A DNA stretch of 64,000 nt, from positions 248,001 to 312,000 of the forward strand of contig NZ_JAFREP010000014.1 in assembly GCF_017377855.1 (NCBI RefSeq), in the 5' to 3' direction. The notes under the pieces were generated by a model. The model saw nothing but the letters and a program-made list of their open reading frames with translations, was not told the DNA's origin and did no database searches. A program made the position numbers and the translations under genes. Below, in pieces: positions 35,141 to 44,217 of this stretch (the stretch's first letter is position 1; every line of letters begins with the position of its first letter). Source of the stretch: Acanthopleuribacter pedis. Lineage in GTDB: Bacteria; Acidobacteriota; Holophagae; Acanthopleuribacterales; Acanthopleuribacteraceae.

Positions 35141-36100
35141 ATGACGGACGCGACCCCCACCGACGCGCCCATGATTAAAACCGATTTCGACCATTGCGAA
35201 TCACTGTATTGGGTGTTTACCCAGCGCTGTAACGACGAATGCGATCATTGCTACAACGAATCCGGCCCACGCGGCGCGGTGATTTCCACCGAGGAGTGCT
35301 TGGCGATTGTCGCCAACCTGCCCGCGCGTTGCGACCGCATCATTCTCTCGGGCGGCGAACCTTTTACCGAACGGGAAAAGCTGTACGCGATTTTGGCCGC
35401 GCTACAGGAACGTTACGGCGATTCCTGCCAAATTATGTTGCAAACCAACGGCGATCTCCTGACGCCGGAACGGCTGGACCGGGTCTTGGCATTGGGTGTC
35501 ACCCGCATCGATATTGCTTCGATTGACCGCTATCACAAGCATCAGGGAACGCGGCGCACCCAACTGGTGGAACTGTTTGAATCGCGTGGCATGTCCGGCG
35601 ACGAACAAGATCCGTTGATCAAAAGAGAGAACTACGTCAAACCCAAGGCGAGTTACGGCTTTTGGGGTGCGACCGAGGATATGTGGCTCGGCGGCAATTG
35701 GGCACGCGGGCGTGCGCTGCAAAAGAACATTTGGAAACGCGACGGCGACCATAACTTCTGTTCTATTTTGTCCGGGGGTCGCGGCTTTTTGGGCGGTACG
35801 GAGCTGCCGCAGGAGATTAGCATTCAATTGTGGCGTATCAACCCCTGTTGCCCCGGTACCAAACACCCGCTTGGCGATGCGCGTCGCGAAAAGGTGGCGG
35901 AAGTCCTGGCACGGGTTGCCGATTCGCCGGTCTACCGCAAGTTAAATCAGGGCGATCCTTACGGCATGGGCGAAAGCCTCGGGTTGGACCGCGCTTTTGG
36001 AGCGCGCCGTGCGCGGGCGCTGGAAAACATCTGCCTGTGGTGTGACGAGTTTTTCGACAAACACCACACGCCGGCCGGTGCCGCCGTGATGGAGGTATAG
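35141..36100 (+). CDS. Radical SAM protein of unknown substrate
   Basis: A 319-residue protein. The iron-sulfur motif is C30-x3-C34-x2-C37 (QRCNDECDHCYNESGPRG). It is followed by ILSGGEPFTEREKL (GGEP, SAM contact), MLQTNGDLLT (motif near strand 4) and RIDIASIDRYH. The C-terminal part has additional cysteines (NPCCPGTK, and ENICLWCDEFF) that may bind an auxiliary cluster, as in SPASM/twitch proteins. The substrate is unknown. The ATG at 35141 has gaggag five bases upstream. It is followed after two bases by a ThuA-like gene and then a second one with a 4-base overlap, so the three form a tight operon. Confidence 0.88.
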   Translation: MTDATPTDAPMIKTDFDHCESLYWVFTQRCNDECDHCYNESGPRGAVISTEECLAIVANLPARCDRIILSGGEPFTEREKLYAILAALQERYGDSCQIMLQTNGDLLTPERLDRVLALGVTRIDIASIDRYHKHQGTRRTQLVELFESRGMSGDEQDPLIKRENYVKPKASYGFWGATEDMWLGGNWARGRALQKNIWKRDGDHNFCSILSGGRGFLGGTELPQEISIQLWRINPCCPGTKHPLGDARREKVAEVLARVADSPVYRKLNQGDPYGMGESLGLDRAFGARRARALENICLWCDEFFDKHHTPAGAAVMEV

Positions 36101-36102
36101 AT

Positions 36103-36759
36103 TTGGTTCAAGTTGTCGCCCCGCCGCTGCGTGTCGCTTACATCGACAACGGAATCGAGGGACTCGCCAAAGCCTTCCAAAACCGGGAAGAACCCTTTTA
36201 CACCCCGTTGACCGTAACCCGTGATTTCAACCCCGATCTGACCGATACCGATGTGCTGGTGGTCCCCAACGGCAGCGACCACATCGCCATGGCCAAAATC
36301 GCCGACCGGGTAGCCGACTTCGTCGCGGCCGGCGGTGCCTTGTTTTGCTTCGACGGCTGGTTCACCGATTGGGTGCCAGGTTACCGTTGGGTGGCCGATC
36401 CCGATACGCCGACCGCGGAGGTGCGCTACCGGTTGGGTGAGGATCCCGCCGGGCTGTTCGACCAAATCAACCTCGACGACTTTATTTTTATGGAAGGGAT
36501 CAGCGGCTGGTGGGCCTGTGGTTCAATCCAAGCCACCCACAACCAACCGATGCCCACCTTACTCCACGATTCCTGGCGGCGCGCGGTGGCGGTGTGGGAT
36601 ACGCAAACCACGCCGGGCCTGTTGTTCCTCACCGCAAGTGGACCGCTGGGCGAATACGGTCTTGACCAAGGCCCCGGCAGTTTGGCGCGCCTTTACCACA
36701 ACGCGCTCGACGCCGTGCGCCGGCGTTTGGCGGCAGCCGCCTGCAGGAGTGAAGCATGA
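36103..36759 (+). CDS. ThuA/GATase1-like protein, first paralogue
   Basis: A 218-residue protein with a flavodoxin-like class I glutamine amidotransferase fold by sequence pattern: RVAYIDNG, TDVLVVPNGSDH, VADFVAAGGALFCFDGWFTDW, GLLFLTASGPLGEYGL. The catalytic Cys-His-Glu triad of real GATases is not evident. It resembles ThuA-type sugar-utilisation proteins and the next gene product in layout and key segments, so the pair looks like a duplication. The start is TTG at 36103, with ggaggt a few bases upstream. It probably works with the radical SAM enzyme as a scaffold or processing partner. The function is unknown. Confidence 0.65.
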   Translation: MVQVVAPPLRVAYIDNGIEGLAKAFQNREEPFYTPLTVTRDFNPDLTDTDVLVVPNGSDHIAMAKIADRVADFVAAGGALFCFDGWFTDWVPGYRWVADPDTPTAEVRYRLGEDPAGLFDQINLDDFIFMEGISGWWACGSIQATHNQPMPTLLHDSWRRAVAVWDTQTTPGLLFLTASGPLGEYGLDQGPGSLARLYHNALDAVRRRLAAAACRSEA

Positions 36760-37376
36760 AGAAACCCATCGGTTTGGTTTTTAACGGTGTCTGGAGTCAG
36801 CATTTATTTGCCGAGGCAAGCGAATTCAAAAAAGCTTACGAACTGGTGTACATCCACGATCTTGCAGACATCGATCTCAGCGGCTACCAAGCGGTGGTGG
36901 TTCCATTCCAATCCAACGGCGCGGCAATGCACGCCCACCGTGAACAGTTCCTAACCTACCTGGCTAAAGGCGGTTTCTTGGCGCTGTTCGGCGACCACGC
37001 CGACGGCTTTTTGCCCGACACCCAATGGGAAGAACGCCACGTCGACAACACTTGGTGGAAAAACCGTCCAGACCAACCACCGATTACCTGGACGGACGAA
37101 AGCCACCCGCTTTACGGCGAGCTGGCGCCGCGTCATCGCGGCTGGCATCACCACGGCGTTTATACCCAAATCCCGCCGGGTGCGCGGGTCGTCCAAAAAA
37201 GCCGCGCGGATGAAATCGTAACCTGGCAAACCGATCAATTCGGCGGCCTGGTGTTCGCCAGCACCAAAGACCCGATCGTGGAGCACGGCATCCGCCAAAT
37301 CCGCCACCTGCACCACTACGTCCAAGCCTTCACCAATTGGGCCTGGGCCGGCGGCGAAATGCCGGCGCACGTCTGA
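36756..37376 (+). CDS. ThuA/GATase1-like protein, second paralogue
   Basis: A 206-residue protein starting with ATG inside the ATGA overlap with the previous stop. It repeats the same skeleton as its neighbour: IGLVFNGVW, YQAVVVPFQSNGAAM, FLTYLAKGGFLALFGDHADGF, HRGWHHHGVYTQI, FGGLVFASTKDPIVEHGI. It has a His-rich patch (WHHHG) that could bind metal. No GATase catalytic cysteine was seen. The coupling by stop-start overlap indicates the two proteins are made in fixed ratio and may form a heteromer. The function is not known. Confidence 0.65.
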   Translation: MKKPIGLVFNGVWSQHLFAEASEFKKAYELVYIHDLADIDLSGYQAVVVPFQSNGAAMHAHREQFLTYLAKGGFLALFGDHADGFLPDTQWEERHVDNTWWKNRPDQPPITWTDESHPLYGELAPRHRGWHHHGVYTQIPPGARVVQKSRADEIVTWQTDQFGGLVFASTKDPIVEHGIRQIRHLHHYVQAFTNWAWAGGEMPAHV

Positions 37377-37480
37377 GTGCATGGGTGGGATTGGTGATCT
37401 GTTTACTCTGATTGGGGCAAAATCACGGTGCGATCCATTAATTGTTGTGTTGGTTTTTCTATTTTAGCCGCAGGTAATAA

Positions 37481-37510
37481 AAAAGGCCGCGAAAAAATAC
37501 GCGGCCTTTT
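37481..37510. terminator. Bidirectional terminator after the radical SAM cassette
   Basis: aaaaggccgcg (37481-37491) and cgcggcctttt (37500-37510) form a perfect 11-bp stem with an A/T loop, serving the cassette and the convergent propeller-esterase gene. Confidence 0.9.
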
Positions 37511-37534
37511 GTTTAGGTGGGTTTTGAGCGGGGC

Positions 37535-39973
37535 TTACATTTGTGAGCCTTGCAGCGGGAACAAGGTGTGCATCATTTTTTCCGTTCGGTTGCGCCAACT
37601 TGTCCAGTCGGTACCCTCGGGGAATTCCTCGCCCGATACGGTGAAACCCTGCTTCTCCAACATGCCGGTGAAGCGGAGGTTGTAGTCTTTGAGGTCCCAC
37701 GCTTCCTGCGGGTTGCGGAACTCGTAGCGGCCCCAGTCCATGTACACCTTAAAACGTTCTTTTTGTTCATCGGTGATGTTGGCGAGGGGGCCTTGGACCA
37801 TGTCAAAGGTGTAATCCATGATCATGGCGGAGTTGGTGCCGATTTTTGCGAATTTGTCGGGATGAGAGAAGGTCACCAGAATCGCGGAGAACCCGGAGGG
37901 ACCGAAGCCGATGTTGGCGCGATGTTCGGCCTTGTCCGATAAGCTGTACTTTTCCGCGAGCATGGGCAGCAATTCTTCGGTGACCATGTCTGCATACGCA
38001 CGTGACCGCGGTGCCTGGGTCACAAAGGCGACCACGGTCGGGGTGACCTTGTCGCCAATCAGGTTGTCGAGTGCTTTGGTCCATTCGCCGCGTTCCAGCG
38101 CGCCTTTGCCGCCGTGGATCAGTGCCAATGGGTATTTGGTATCGCCTTCGCCGTAGCCGTGCGGGGTGTAGACCTGAACGGTGACCTTGCCCTCGGTTTT
38201 GGCGCTGTCGAAGCTGTGTTCGTGCAGCGCGCCTTTTTTACCGCTGGTTTTTGCGAGGTAGGCGGGGGCCTGCCAATCAGGGCCGGCAACCCAGCTCATG
38301 GGCGTGGTGTTGGGCCCAAAACTCATTTCCATGTCTTTGCCCAACATGGTGGTGACGGATTGGTTGGGGTTCTTGGGATCGGCGATCATGTCCTTGTAAT
38401 CGAGGATAAACAGATAAGCGATCATGGCGTCGGCTTCCAATTCGGCCGAGTAATAAAACAGGTTGGTTTCGGCGAGGCGGTACATGCCGCGTTCCTGACG
38501 GGCGCCGAAGAGGTCTCCGCCGATGGCAACGTCTTTGGCGTCACCTTGGTACACGAAATGGACCCAGCCGTCTTCGACGATGGGGGTCTGCTTCTGTTTG
38601 GCCATGAAGGCGTCGACCAGCTTTTGTGCCTTGGCCGACTTCTTGGCTGCTTTGACCTTGGCGAGGAACTGGGTGAACGCGGAACCCTTGGGTGCGCTGC
38701 TGTCCTCGCCCGCGGCAACCGCGGGGGCGTCGCTGACCGTTACCCGGCTGAGCCCGTCGAGAGCGCGCACGAACACGGCGCCGTCGGCGAAGGCCGGGTG
38801 GCTCCACGCCAAATCCTCGGAGATGGTGACCGAGGCTTTTTCGGCATAACCCTTGGGCGTGGCTTCTACGATGTGGACACTGCCTTTTTTGCTGACGATC
38901 ACGAGATGGCCGTCGACCAAAATCAAAAAGCCGTCGCCGGGAGGGCGCGAGCGCCAAACCATTTTGCCGTCGGCGGCGTTGACGCAGGTCAAGAAGCGGC
39001 TGCTGTAGGCGTAGAGGTGGCCCTCGTGGTAGACGGGGACGTTGTAAGAGTTGCGAATGGTGCGCTCTTGCCAGACTTTGTTGAAGGTGGCTTTGCCGGC
39101 TTCATCACGACCGATTTCCACCATTTGCGAACTGTCGTCTTGGTGCGCGAGGAACAGTTTACCGGGTCCGGCGGGAACGGGAACCAAGCTGGTGGCGCCG
39201 CGACCACCGGTTCCTTCGTGGGCGAACTCCCAGAGCAATTCGCCTTTTTTGGCGTTGATCCCGAAGAGTTTTGTTTGGCCCGCGGCCAGTAAGATGGGCT
39301 GATCGGCCCATTTCCAAGGCATCACGCCTTGGAAGTTGATTTGGTCGGTGCCGAGTTTCCAGAGGTTCTCGCCGGTCTTGGGGTCAAAACCACCGACGGC
39401 TTGGTTTTCGCCGCCCATCAGCGAGACCAACACGCCGTCGATCATCATGGGCGAGGCACCGAATCCGTAGAAGGGGGCGCGAACCTCAAAATCCGCGGCC
39501 AAATCTTGGGTCCAAATGTTTTTGCCGGTTTTTAGTGCGTAGGCGAAGAGTTTGCCGCTGGTGCCCAGGGTAAATACGGTGCCGTCGGCAATCAGGGGCG
39601 TGGCGATAGGCCCGTCGTGGGAACCGTCGTGCCCTTTGTACATGGGGCCGGTGACTTGGTGCCACATGGGTTTGCCCGAGGCGGCGTCAAAGGCGGCGAT
39701 TAGGTCGTTGGTGCCATCGCTGTGCATGGTGACGGCGACGCCCTCGGCGACGACAACACCGGAGTAACCGCTGCCAAGCTTCTGGGTCCAAGCAGGTTTG
39801 AGGGATAGGTGGCGTTTTCCTTGGAACACGCCGTTTTGTTGGCTGTGTCCGTTAAGGTCGGGACCGCGGAAGGCAGGCCAGGCGTTGTCGGTTTTTGCGA
39901 ACAAAGGTGCAAATAGGAGGGCAATCGCGACGAAGCAGCTTCGTTTTAAAGCTGATTGTTGATCGGCATACAT
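37535..39973 (-). CDS. PQQ-like beta-propeller fused to an enterochelin-esterase-like domain
   Basis: An 812-residue protein with a signal peptide (SCFVAIALLFAPLFA). Residues about 35-390 are an outer-membrane-assembly/PQQ-dehydrogenase-like propeller with repeated strands such as IAAFDAASGKPMWH, FAYALKTGKNIWTQ, GFDPKTGENLWKL and CVNAADGKMVWRS. The about 400-residue remainder resembles Fes/IroD: an N-terminal beta domain (WVHFVYQGDAKDVAIGGDL) and an alpha/beta hydrolase (QVYTPHGYGEGDTKYPLAL, GFGPSGFSAILVTFSHPD, with a candidate serine in GPSGF). Probably periplasmic. It may hydrolyse an ester, possibly of a siderophore or glycopolymer, but this is uncertain. ATG 39973 with tggagaaa is preferred over the frame start at 39994. 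Confidence 0.78.
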   Translation of the reverse strand: MYADQQSALKRSCFVAIALLFAPLFAKTDNAWPAFRGPDLNGHSQQNGVFQGKRHLSLKPAWTQKLGSGYSGVVVAEGVAVTMHSDGTNDLIAAFDAASGKPMWHQVTGPMYKGHDGSHDGPIATPLIADGTVFTLGTSGKLFAYALKTGKNIWTQDLAADFEVRAPFYGFGASPMMIDGVLVSLMGGENQAVGGFDPKTGENLWKLGTDQINFQGVMPWKWADQPILLAAGQTKLFGINAKKGELLWEFAHEGTGGRGATSLVPVPAGPGKLFLAHQDDSSQMVEIGRDEAGKATFNKVWQERTIRNSYNVPVYHEGHLYAYSSRFLTCVNAADGKMVWRSRPPGDGFLILVDGHLVIVSKKGSVHIVEATPKGYAEKASVTISEDLAWSHPAFADGAVFVRALDGLSRVTVSDAPAVAAGEDSSAPKGSAFTQFLAKVKAAKKSAKAQKLVDAFMAKQKQTPIVEDGWVHFVYQGDAKDVAIGGDLFGARQERGMYRLAETNLFYYSAELEADAMIAYLFILDYKDMIADPKNPNQSVTTMLGKDMEMSFGPNTTPMSWVAGPDWQAPAYLAKTSGKKGALHEHSFDSAKTEGKVTVQVYTPHGYGEGDTKYPLALIHGGKGALERGEWTKALDNLIGDKVTPTVVAFVTQAPRSRAYADMVTEELLPMLAEKYSLSDKAEHRANIGFGPSGFSAILVTFSHPDKFAKIGTNSAMIMDYTFDMVQGPLANITDEQKERFKVYMDWGRYEFRNPQEAWDLKDYNLRFTGMLEKQGFTVSGEEFPEGTDWTSWRNRTEKMMHTLFPLQGSQM

Positions 39974-40538
39974 GGTGTTTCTCCAATAAAACAAAGTACG
40001 GGGTTAGGGGGGCGGTTCTCGGTGTTGCGGCGAGCACGTCTCTTTACGGGGCGTGTCGTTCGTTCAAGAATCCGAATGGTGAACATGGAGACCAAAGGTG
40101 CGCCGTGGCCGGCGGCGGCGGGCCGCGCGATCCGGCAGAATCAAAAACGCCCATAGGGACGTATGTAAGGTGCTCTCGACCCAATGCGTTATCGAGCGAG
40201 CGGCTTGCCGAGAAAACCAGGGGTCGCTCCCGAAAACAACCGATGATGCGATTTCCTTGGTTTTTTAAGAGGTTAACCCTAAGATGAACGCGTCTGTTGA
40301 GAACACATGAAGTGACGAGATTGCGCTTATTTCATCCTTATAGAACCGTCGCTGTCAAGGTTCTCCCTTGGTGATCACCCTTTTTTCTCAATTCCTCTAA
40401 TGGTCTTTTCCGCTGCTTTTCAGCCAACCCGGAACCTCGCAAGGCGCGGTGGGGTGTGGCACCTGCTACGCCGACTTTGCGTCGGAGGTTCACCGATGGA
40501 TGCGCCCTTGCGGGGCATCTTGATGGATGTGGTGATGT
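39974..40538. other. Intergenic region between the propeller gene and the coiled-coil gene
   Basis: 565 bases with no convincing gene. Divergent promoters should lie here. A short G+C hairpin, ccgac-tttg-cgtcgg, is near 40475. A riboswitch was considered here and rejected. Confidence 0.4.
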
Positions 40539-40985
40539 ATGTCCAAAACCGTTCCCCCCAATTTTTCTGAGCCGGCTCTTCTCGATCAAACGCCTCACCC
40601 GCCGCGGCGCGTGGTGGGTCCCTTGTCCGACGGCGTGGGCGAGGCGCCGCCCCCGCGCCGACAACGCCCTGAATTTCATCCCTTTACCTGGTTGCTTGGT
40701 TTGTTTACGGCGGTACTTGGTTATTACGCCGTTAAATTTGACCAAACGCTGAGTACGCTTGAACGGCAAGTCGTTCAGGTCGAACAACAACTGCACGCGG
40801 GCCGCGAGTTGCACCAAACCAACTTAGCCCACGTGACCCATCAGACCTTGGAACTTACCCGCAACCTCCAGAAAAACAGCCGACAACAGCGCACGGAATC
40901 GCGTGAACTTCAAATCCGCGTGGAAGGCCATGTGAACCGACTCAATGAGCGGGTGTCGCGTTTGGAGGGACAAACCAACCGTTAA
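40539..40985 (+). CDS. Single-pass membrane protein with a C-terminal coiled coil
   Basis: A 148-residue protein. A Pro/Arg-rich N-terminal region (1-48) precedes one membrane helix (FTWLLGLFTAVLGYYAV, about 48-64), then about 80 residues of heptad-like, Gln/Glu/Arg-rich sequence (LSTLERQVVQVEQQLH, ELTRNLQKNSRQQRTE, RLNERVSRLEGQTNR) predicted to form a coiled coil. No enzyme motif. It may be an adaptor or envelope-spanning tether. No known family. The ribosome-binding site before ATG 40539 is weak. Confidence 0.55.
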   Translation: MSKTVPPNFSEPALLDQTPHPPRRVVGPLSDGVGEAPPPRRQRPEFHPFTWLLGLFTAVLGYYAVKFDQTLSTLERQVVQVEQQLHAGRELHQTNLAHVTHQTLELTRNLQKNSRQQRTESRELQIRVEGHVNRLNERVSRLEGQTNR

Positions 40986-41336
40986 CATGCTTAACGGAAG
41001 CGCGGCTTGCGCCCGCTCTTTTCTCGTGGAAACCGCGAGGAATGACCTGATGAGCCGGCCGCGGGGCGTGGGTTTACCACGACCCGCGGCTTTTCCACCG
41101 CGGCTCATTCGAGGCGATTCCGAGCGAGCCGGCTGACTTTTTCCGGTGCGAGGCGGTTTTACTTAACTATTGTGCGCCGCCTGCCGTTGTTTTCTATACC
41201 CATGAACCATTTCTTATTGAGCCTTGTCACCAGCACGCTGCTTTGGTTTGGAACCTTGGATCCCTCGCGGCGGCCCTAAGTGTCGACGCTGGAACCGCTT
41301 CATGGGCGCAAACAATTTGAACCGTGAGGGATATGC
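40986..41336. other. Intergenic region between the coiled-coil gene and the receiver-domain gene
   Basis: A 351-base gap that contains the nested hairpin at 41050-41108. Otherwise nothing was recognised. gaggga precedes the ATG at 41337. Confidence 0.4.
41050..41108 (+). other. Strong nested RNA-like hairpin
   Basis: The outer arms atgagccg (41050-41057) and cggctcat (41101-41108) pair perfectly. Inside, 41058-41071 and 41077-41090 pair at 13 of 14 positions with a 5-base loop. A T run (ttttt) follows at about 41138. It could be the 3' structure of the preceding gene or part of the leader of the 889-aa gene. The total pairing is unusually strong. Confidence 0.5.
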
Positions 41337-44006
41337 ATGACGCCGGGCGAGTTCATGGAGTACATCATCAAAGCCAATCGCGACGGCCGTCTCGATGATG
41401 TGAAATCCATTGTTCGTGAGGGACTGAGCCGGTTTCGCGAAACCGCGGTGACCGATCTGATGAACACCCTGTTTGAGGTGGACGCCAAGTTGCGCGATAC
41501 CGTCTACCAACTGATGATCGCCGATGGTGGCGAAGATCTCCTCGAACACCTGATTACCATTATCCGCAAAGAGAAAAACCCGCTTTACTTCAAGAACCAC
41601 ATCCTGCACTTCGCCAATTTAGAAGTGCCCCGGGCCATTGACGCCTTGGAAGGTATTGAAGAAGGATTGCCGCCGGACTGTCGCATGCAGTGGCAGCGTT
41701 CGATGGGAAAGCTTAAAGCCAAGTTTCGAGAATACAACTACATGCGTGAGTTTGAGAAGCATGCGCGCAATCCCAAGCGGGTCAAACAAGCGGCGGACAT
41801 GATGATCAAACAGCCGCACCCCGACTACGTGCCGTTTCTCAACCGCATGGCCGGTCATCATGAGGAGATCCTTTCGCGTGAGGCGGTGCGTGTCCTGCTC
41901 AAGTTGGGCAATCAGTCCTCGTTTAATCCGCTCTCCGAGCTGTTTAAGCGGCTCGCGGTGGATCGCATGAACGCGGAACAATTTTTGAGCCTTGCGCTGT
42001 TTCGCGAAAAGTTGGAAACCTACGATGCCTTGAATCTGTTGAAAGAGGTCGAAGATTTGGTCGATACCGGTTGGCGCGATAGCGACCGCGACGATTTGCG
42101 CGAGGAGTTGCGTACCAAGAAGTTCGATACCGTGGTCGGATATATTTTGGTCGCTTTTGGTTTTCGCGCCGGCTCCTTGTACGACCAGGCCAAGTTCGTG
42201 CTGCTGAATCTGATCGACGAGGATACGCAGGTGACCAAGGTTCAGCGGGAACGCCTGCGCGGTGCGGTTAAAAACCGGATTGAGCATTCGGGTGAACGGC
42301 TCCACGAAATTGTCTCGGCGATGTCCCACATCAACCGGCAAAAAGAATCCGATTCTTTTATCGCGGTTTTGGAAAAAATGATGCCCGCCTCGCTGCCTGA
42401 ACGGGAGACCCTGATTTTTTCCGCGCTGGCGGGCTTGGAAAGCGCGAGTGCCAAAGCGCGGCTTTTGGCGTATCTTCAGGGGGATCCAACCCAGGCCAAA
42501 AAAGTGTTGGAGGCTTTACTGCACTTTGAACTGGAAACGGTGCCCGATTCGGTTGCCGAGTTGGCCGGCAACGCGGGCGACAGCGGGGTTCGTCAAACCG
42601 CGCTGGCCCTGGTCGCCAAAAGCAAGGAACCCCAAAAGGTATTACGTCCTTTGCTTGAGCATGAATCGGTTGCGGTTCGCGCCGATGTGGTCAAAACCAT
42701 TGCCGAACATCAGCTTGAGAGCTGTTTCCAAGACCTGCTCGACTTGCTCAAGCTGGAACAATCGGTCAGTTTCATGCTGGTGGTGCTCGAGGCCTTGGAG
42801 GCGTTTGAACGTTCGGAAACCGCCCTGGCGGTTCAGCGGTTTATGATGCCGCCCAATCAAGCCAAGGTTCGTTTTCAGGCGATGCGGACCCTGTTCGTCG
42901 CGGGCGGTGAACAGCATCGCGACGCGATGATTTTCCAAGCATTACAGGATTATCCGAAGCGTAATTTCCCGGAAATGTTCGATGAATTTGTCGCGCTTTG
43001 GAAAAGTGAACTCAAAGAGAACCCGGCACGGACCGAGGCGATGCTGTCCTTCCAAAACTTTTGGGAACAAGCCCTCAGTCATGAACATGCAGATGTGCGG
43101 CGGCGTACCTTGCAGTTAATGGACCAGGTGGCTTGGGAAAAGGTTGGTGAACCGGAGTGGTCGGCCATTTTCCAGCAGGCGCTTTACAAACTCAAAGACA
43201 AACGGGCCAAGGACGAACCGGAACAATTGCGCCGCTTCGTCACCCGGATCAACATTCGTTTGGAGGACTTGCGCAAAAAAGAAGCGATGCGCGCGCGGTT
43301 TGGGGAAATTATCGAACGCTTCCAGAAAGACATTCAGTTTGAAAAGGTTCAGGCGTTGCGGGAACTGGAGCAAACCTACCATCCCGATATGCTGCTCGAC
43401 AACGAAGCCATGATCCTACCCTTGGTGGTCGGTTTACGCGAGTTCCTCGATCATCACGAGGAGACCCACAAAATGGAAATTTTGGCGATCCAAGTTGCGG
43501 GCAAACTCGGCTTGCCCTCGATGCGGGCTAAGATTGAGCAATACCTCAAGCATCCGAACATGGCTGTTGCTCAAGCGGCGCGGAATGCGATGCAGATTCC
43601 GCTAAATGAGAAACTGCGTGTCCAGCTAATCAAAAGTGTATTGGTGGTTGACGATTCCCATTACATTACCGATCTGGTGGCCCGCATCTTGGAAACGAAA
43701 AATTACAAGGTGGCGCGTGAAAATAAGCCCGAAAATGCTGTCGGTCGCATGGAACAACACACTTTTGATCTGCTGATCATTGATCTCAAAATGCCGGTGA
43801 TGGACGGTGCACAGGTTTTGCAAGCCGCCGTCCAGGCCCGGGTCAAACCCCGTTTCACCATGGTTTTGACCGGTAACCGCAACCGTGAGGAGTTGTTGGA
43901 AGCTTCGCGGTTCGGGGTCGATATGATTGTGCTTAAGCCGTTTAACGCCAAGGATATATTGAAAAGAATTCGGTCCTTGGAAGAGAAGTGGTTGGCGGGT
44001 TCCTGA
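41337..44006 (+). CDS. Large helical-repeat protein with a C-terminal response-regulator receiver domain
   Basis: An 889-residue protein. Residues 1 to about 760 are almost entirely helical, with HEAT-like repeats (VPRAIDALEGIEEGL, PKRVKQAADMMIKQ, ALLHFELETVPDSVAELAGNAGD, LRPLLEHESVAVRADVVKTIAEH). The receiver domain spans about 766-885, with the acidic pocket VLVVDDSHY, phospho-acceptor Asp816 in LLIIDLKMPVMDG, Thr in MVLTGNRN and Lys in VLKPFNAKD, all intact. The usual order is receiver first; here it is at the C terminus of a scaffold. It could be a phosphorylation-gated protein-protein scaffold. gaggga is six bases from the ATG. The next gene begins 212 bases downstream. Confidence 0.82.
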   Translation: MTPGEFMEYIIKANRDGRLDDVKSIVREGLSRFRETAVTDLMNTLFEVDAKLRDTVYQLMIADGGEDLLEHLITIIRKEKNPLYFKNHILHFANLEVPRAIDALEGIEEGLPPDCRMQWQRSMGKLKAKFREYNYMREFEKHARNPKRVKQAADMMIKQPHPDYVPFLNRMAGHHEEILSREAVRVLLKLGNQSSFNPLSELFKRLAVDRMNAEQFLSLALFREKLETYDALNLLKEVEDLVDTGWRDSDRDDLREELRTKKFDTVVGYILVAFGFRAGSLYDQAKFVLLNLIDEDTQVTKVQRERLRGAVKNRIEHSGERLHEIVSAMSHINRQKESDSFIAVLEKMMPASLPERETLIFSALAGLESASAKARLLAYLQGDPTQAKKVLEALLHFELETVPDSVAELAGNAGDSGVRQTALALVAKSKEPQKVLRPLLEHESVAVRADVVKTIAEHQLESCFQDLLDLLKLEQSVSFMLVVLEALEAFERSETALAVQRFMMPPNQAKVRFQAMRTLFVAGGEQHRDAMIFQALQDYPKRNFPEMFDEFVALWKSELKENPARTEAMLSFQNFWEQALSHEHADVRRRTLQLMDQVAWEKVGEPEWSAIFQQALYKLKDKRAKDEPEQLRRFVTRINIRLEDLRKKEAMRARFGEIIERFQKDIQFEKVQALRELEQTYHPDMLLDNEAMILPLVVGLREFLDHHEETHKMEILAIQVAGKLGLPSMRAKIEQYLKHPNMAVAQAARNAMQIPLNEKLRVQLIKSVLVVDDSHYITDLVARILETKNYKVARENKPENAVGRMEQHTFDLLIIDLKMPVMDGAQVLQAAVQARVKPRFTMVLTGNRNREELLEASRFGVDMIVLKPFNAKDILKRIRSLEEKWLAGS

Positions 44007-44217
44007 CCCTTTGCCCGCACCGACCGCGCCGCGTTTGGGTATGTTTGCACCGGTTGGCCCGAGGTCAGGCGGCTTAGGCGGCTTTGGCCGGCGGCGGTTT
44101 TTGCCGGGATGGGTGCGTGGGCGCCGGCATCGTTGGGGGGCCGATGGGTCCGCCGGCGCCGTCGTGGAACTTCCGGTGGAGGATGCGCGTTCAAGATAAT
44201 GAAACCCAGGGGGGGTC

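Noticed and set aside
38114..39292. 392-codon open frame opposite the propeller-esterase gene
   Set aside because: The sense strand encodes clear domains; the antisense product is Gly/Val-rich without motifs or ribosome-binding site.
40425..40520. Possible cyclic-di-GMP (GEMM) riboswitch near gccaaccnggaacctcgcaagg
   Set aside because: Only fragments resemble the consensus. The P1b stem and the second conserved half are not formed, and the following gene has no c-di-GMP link.
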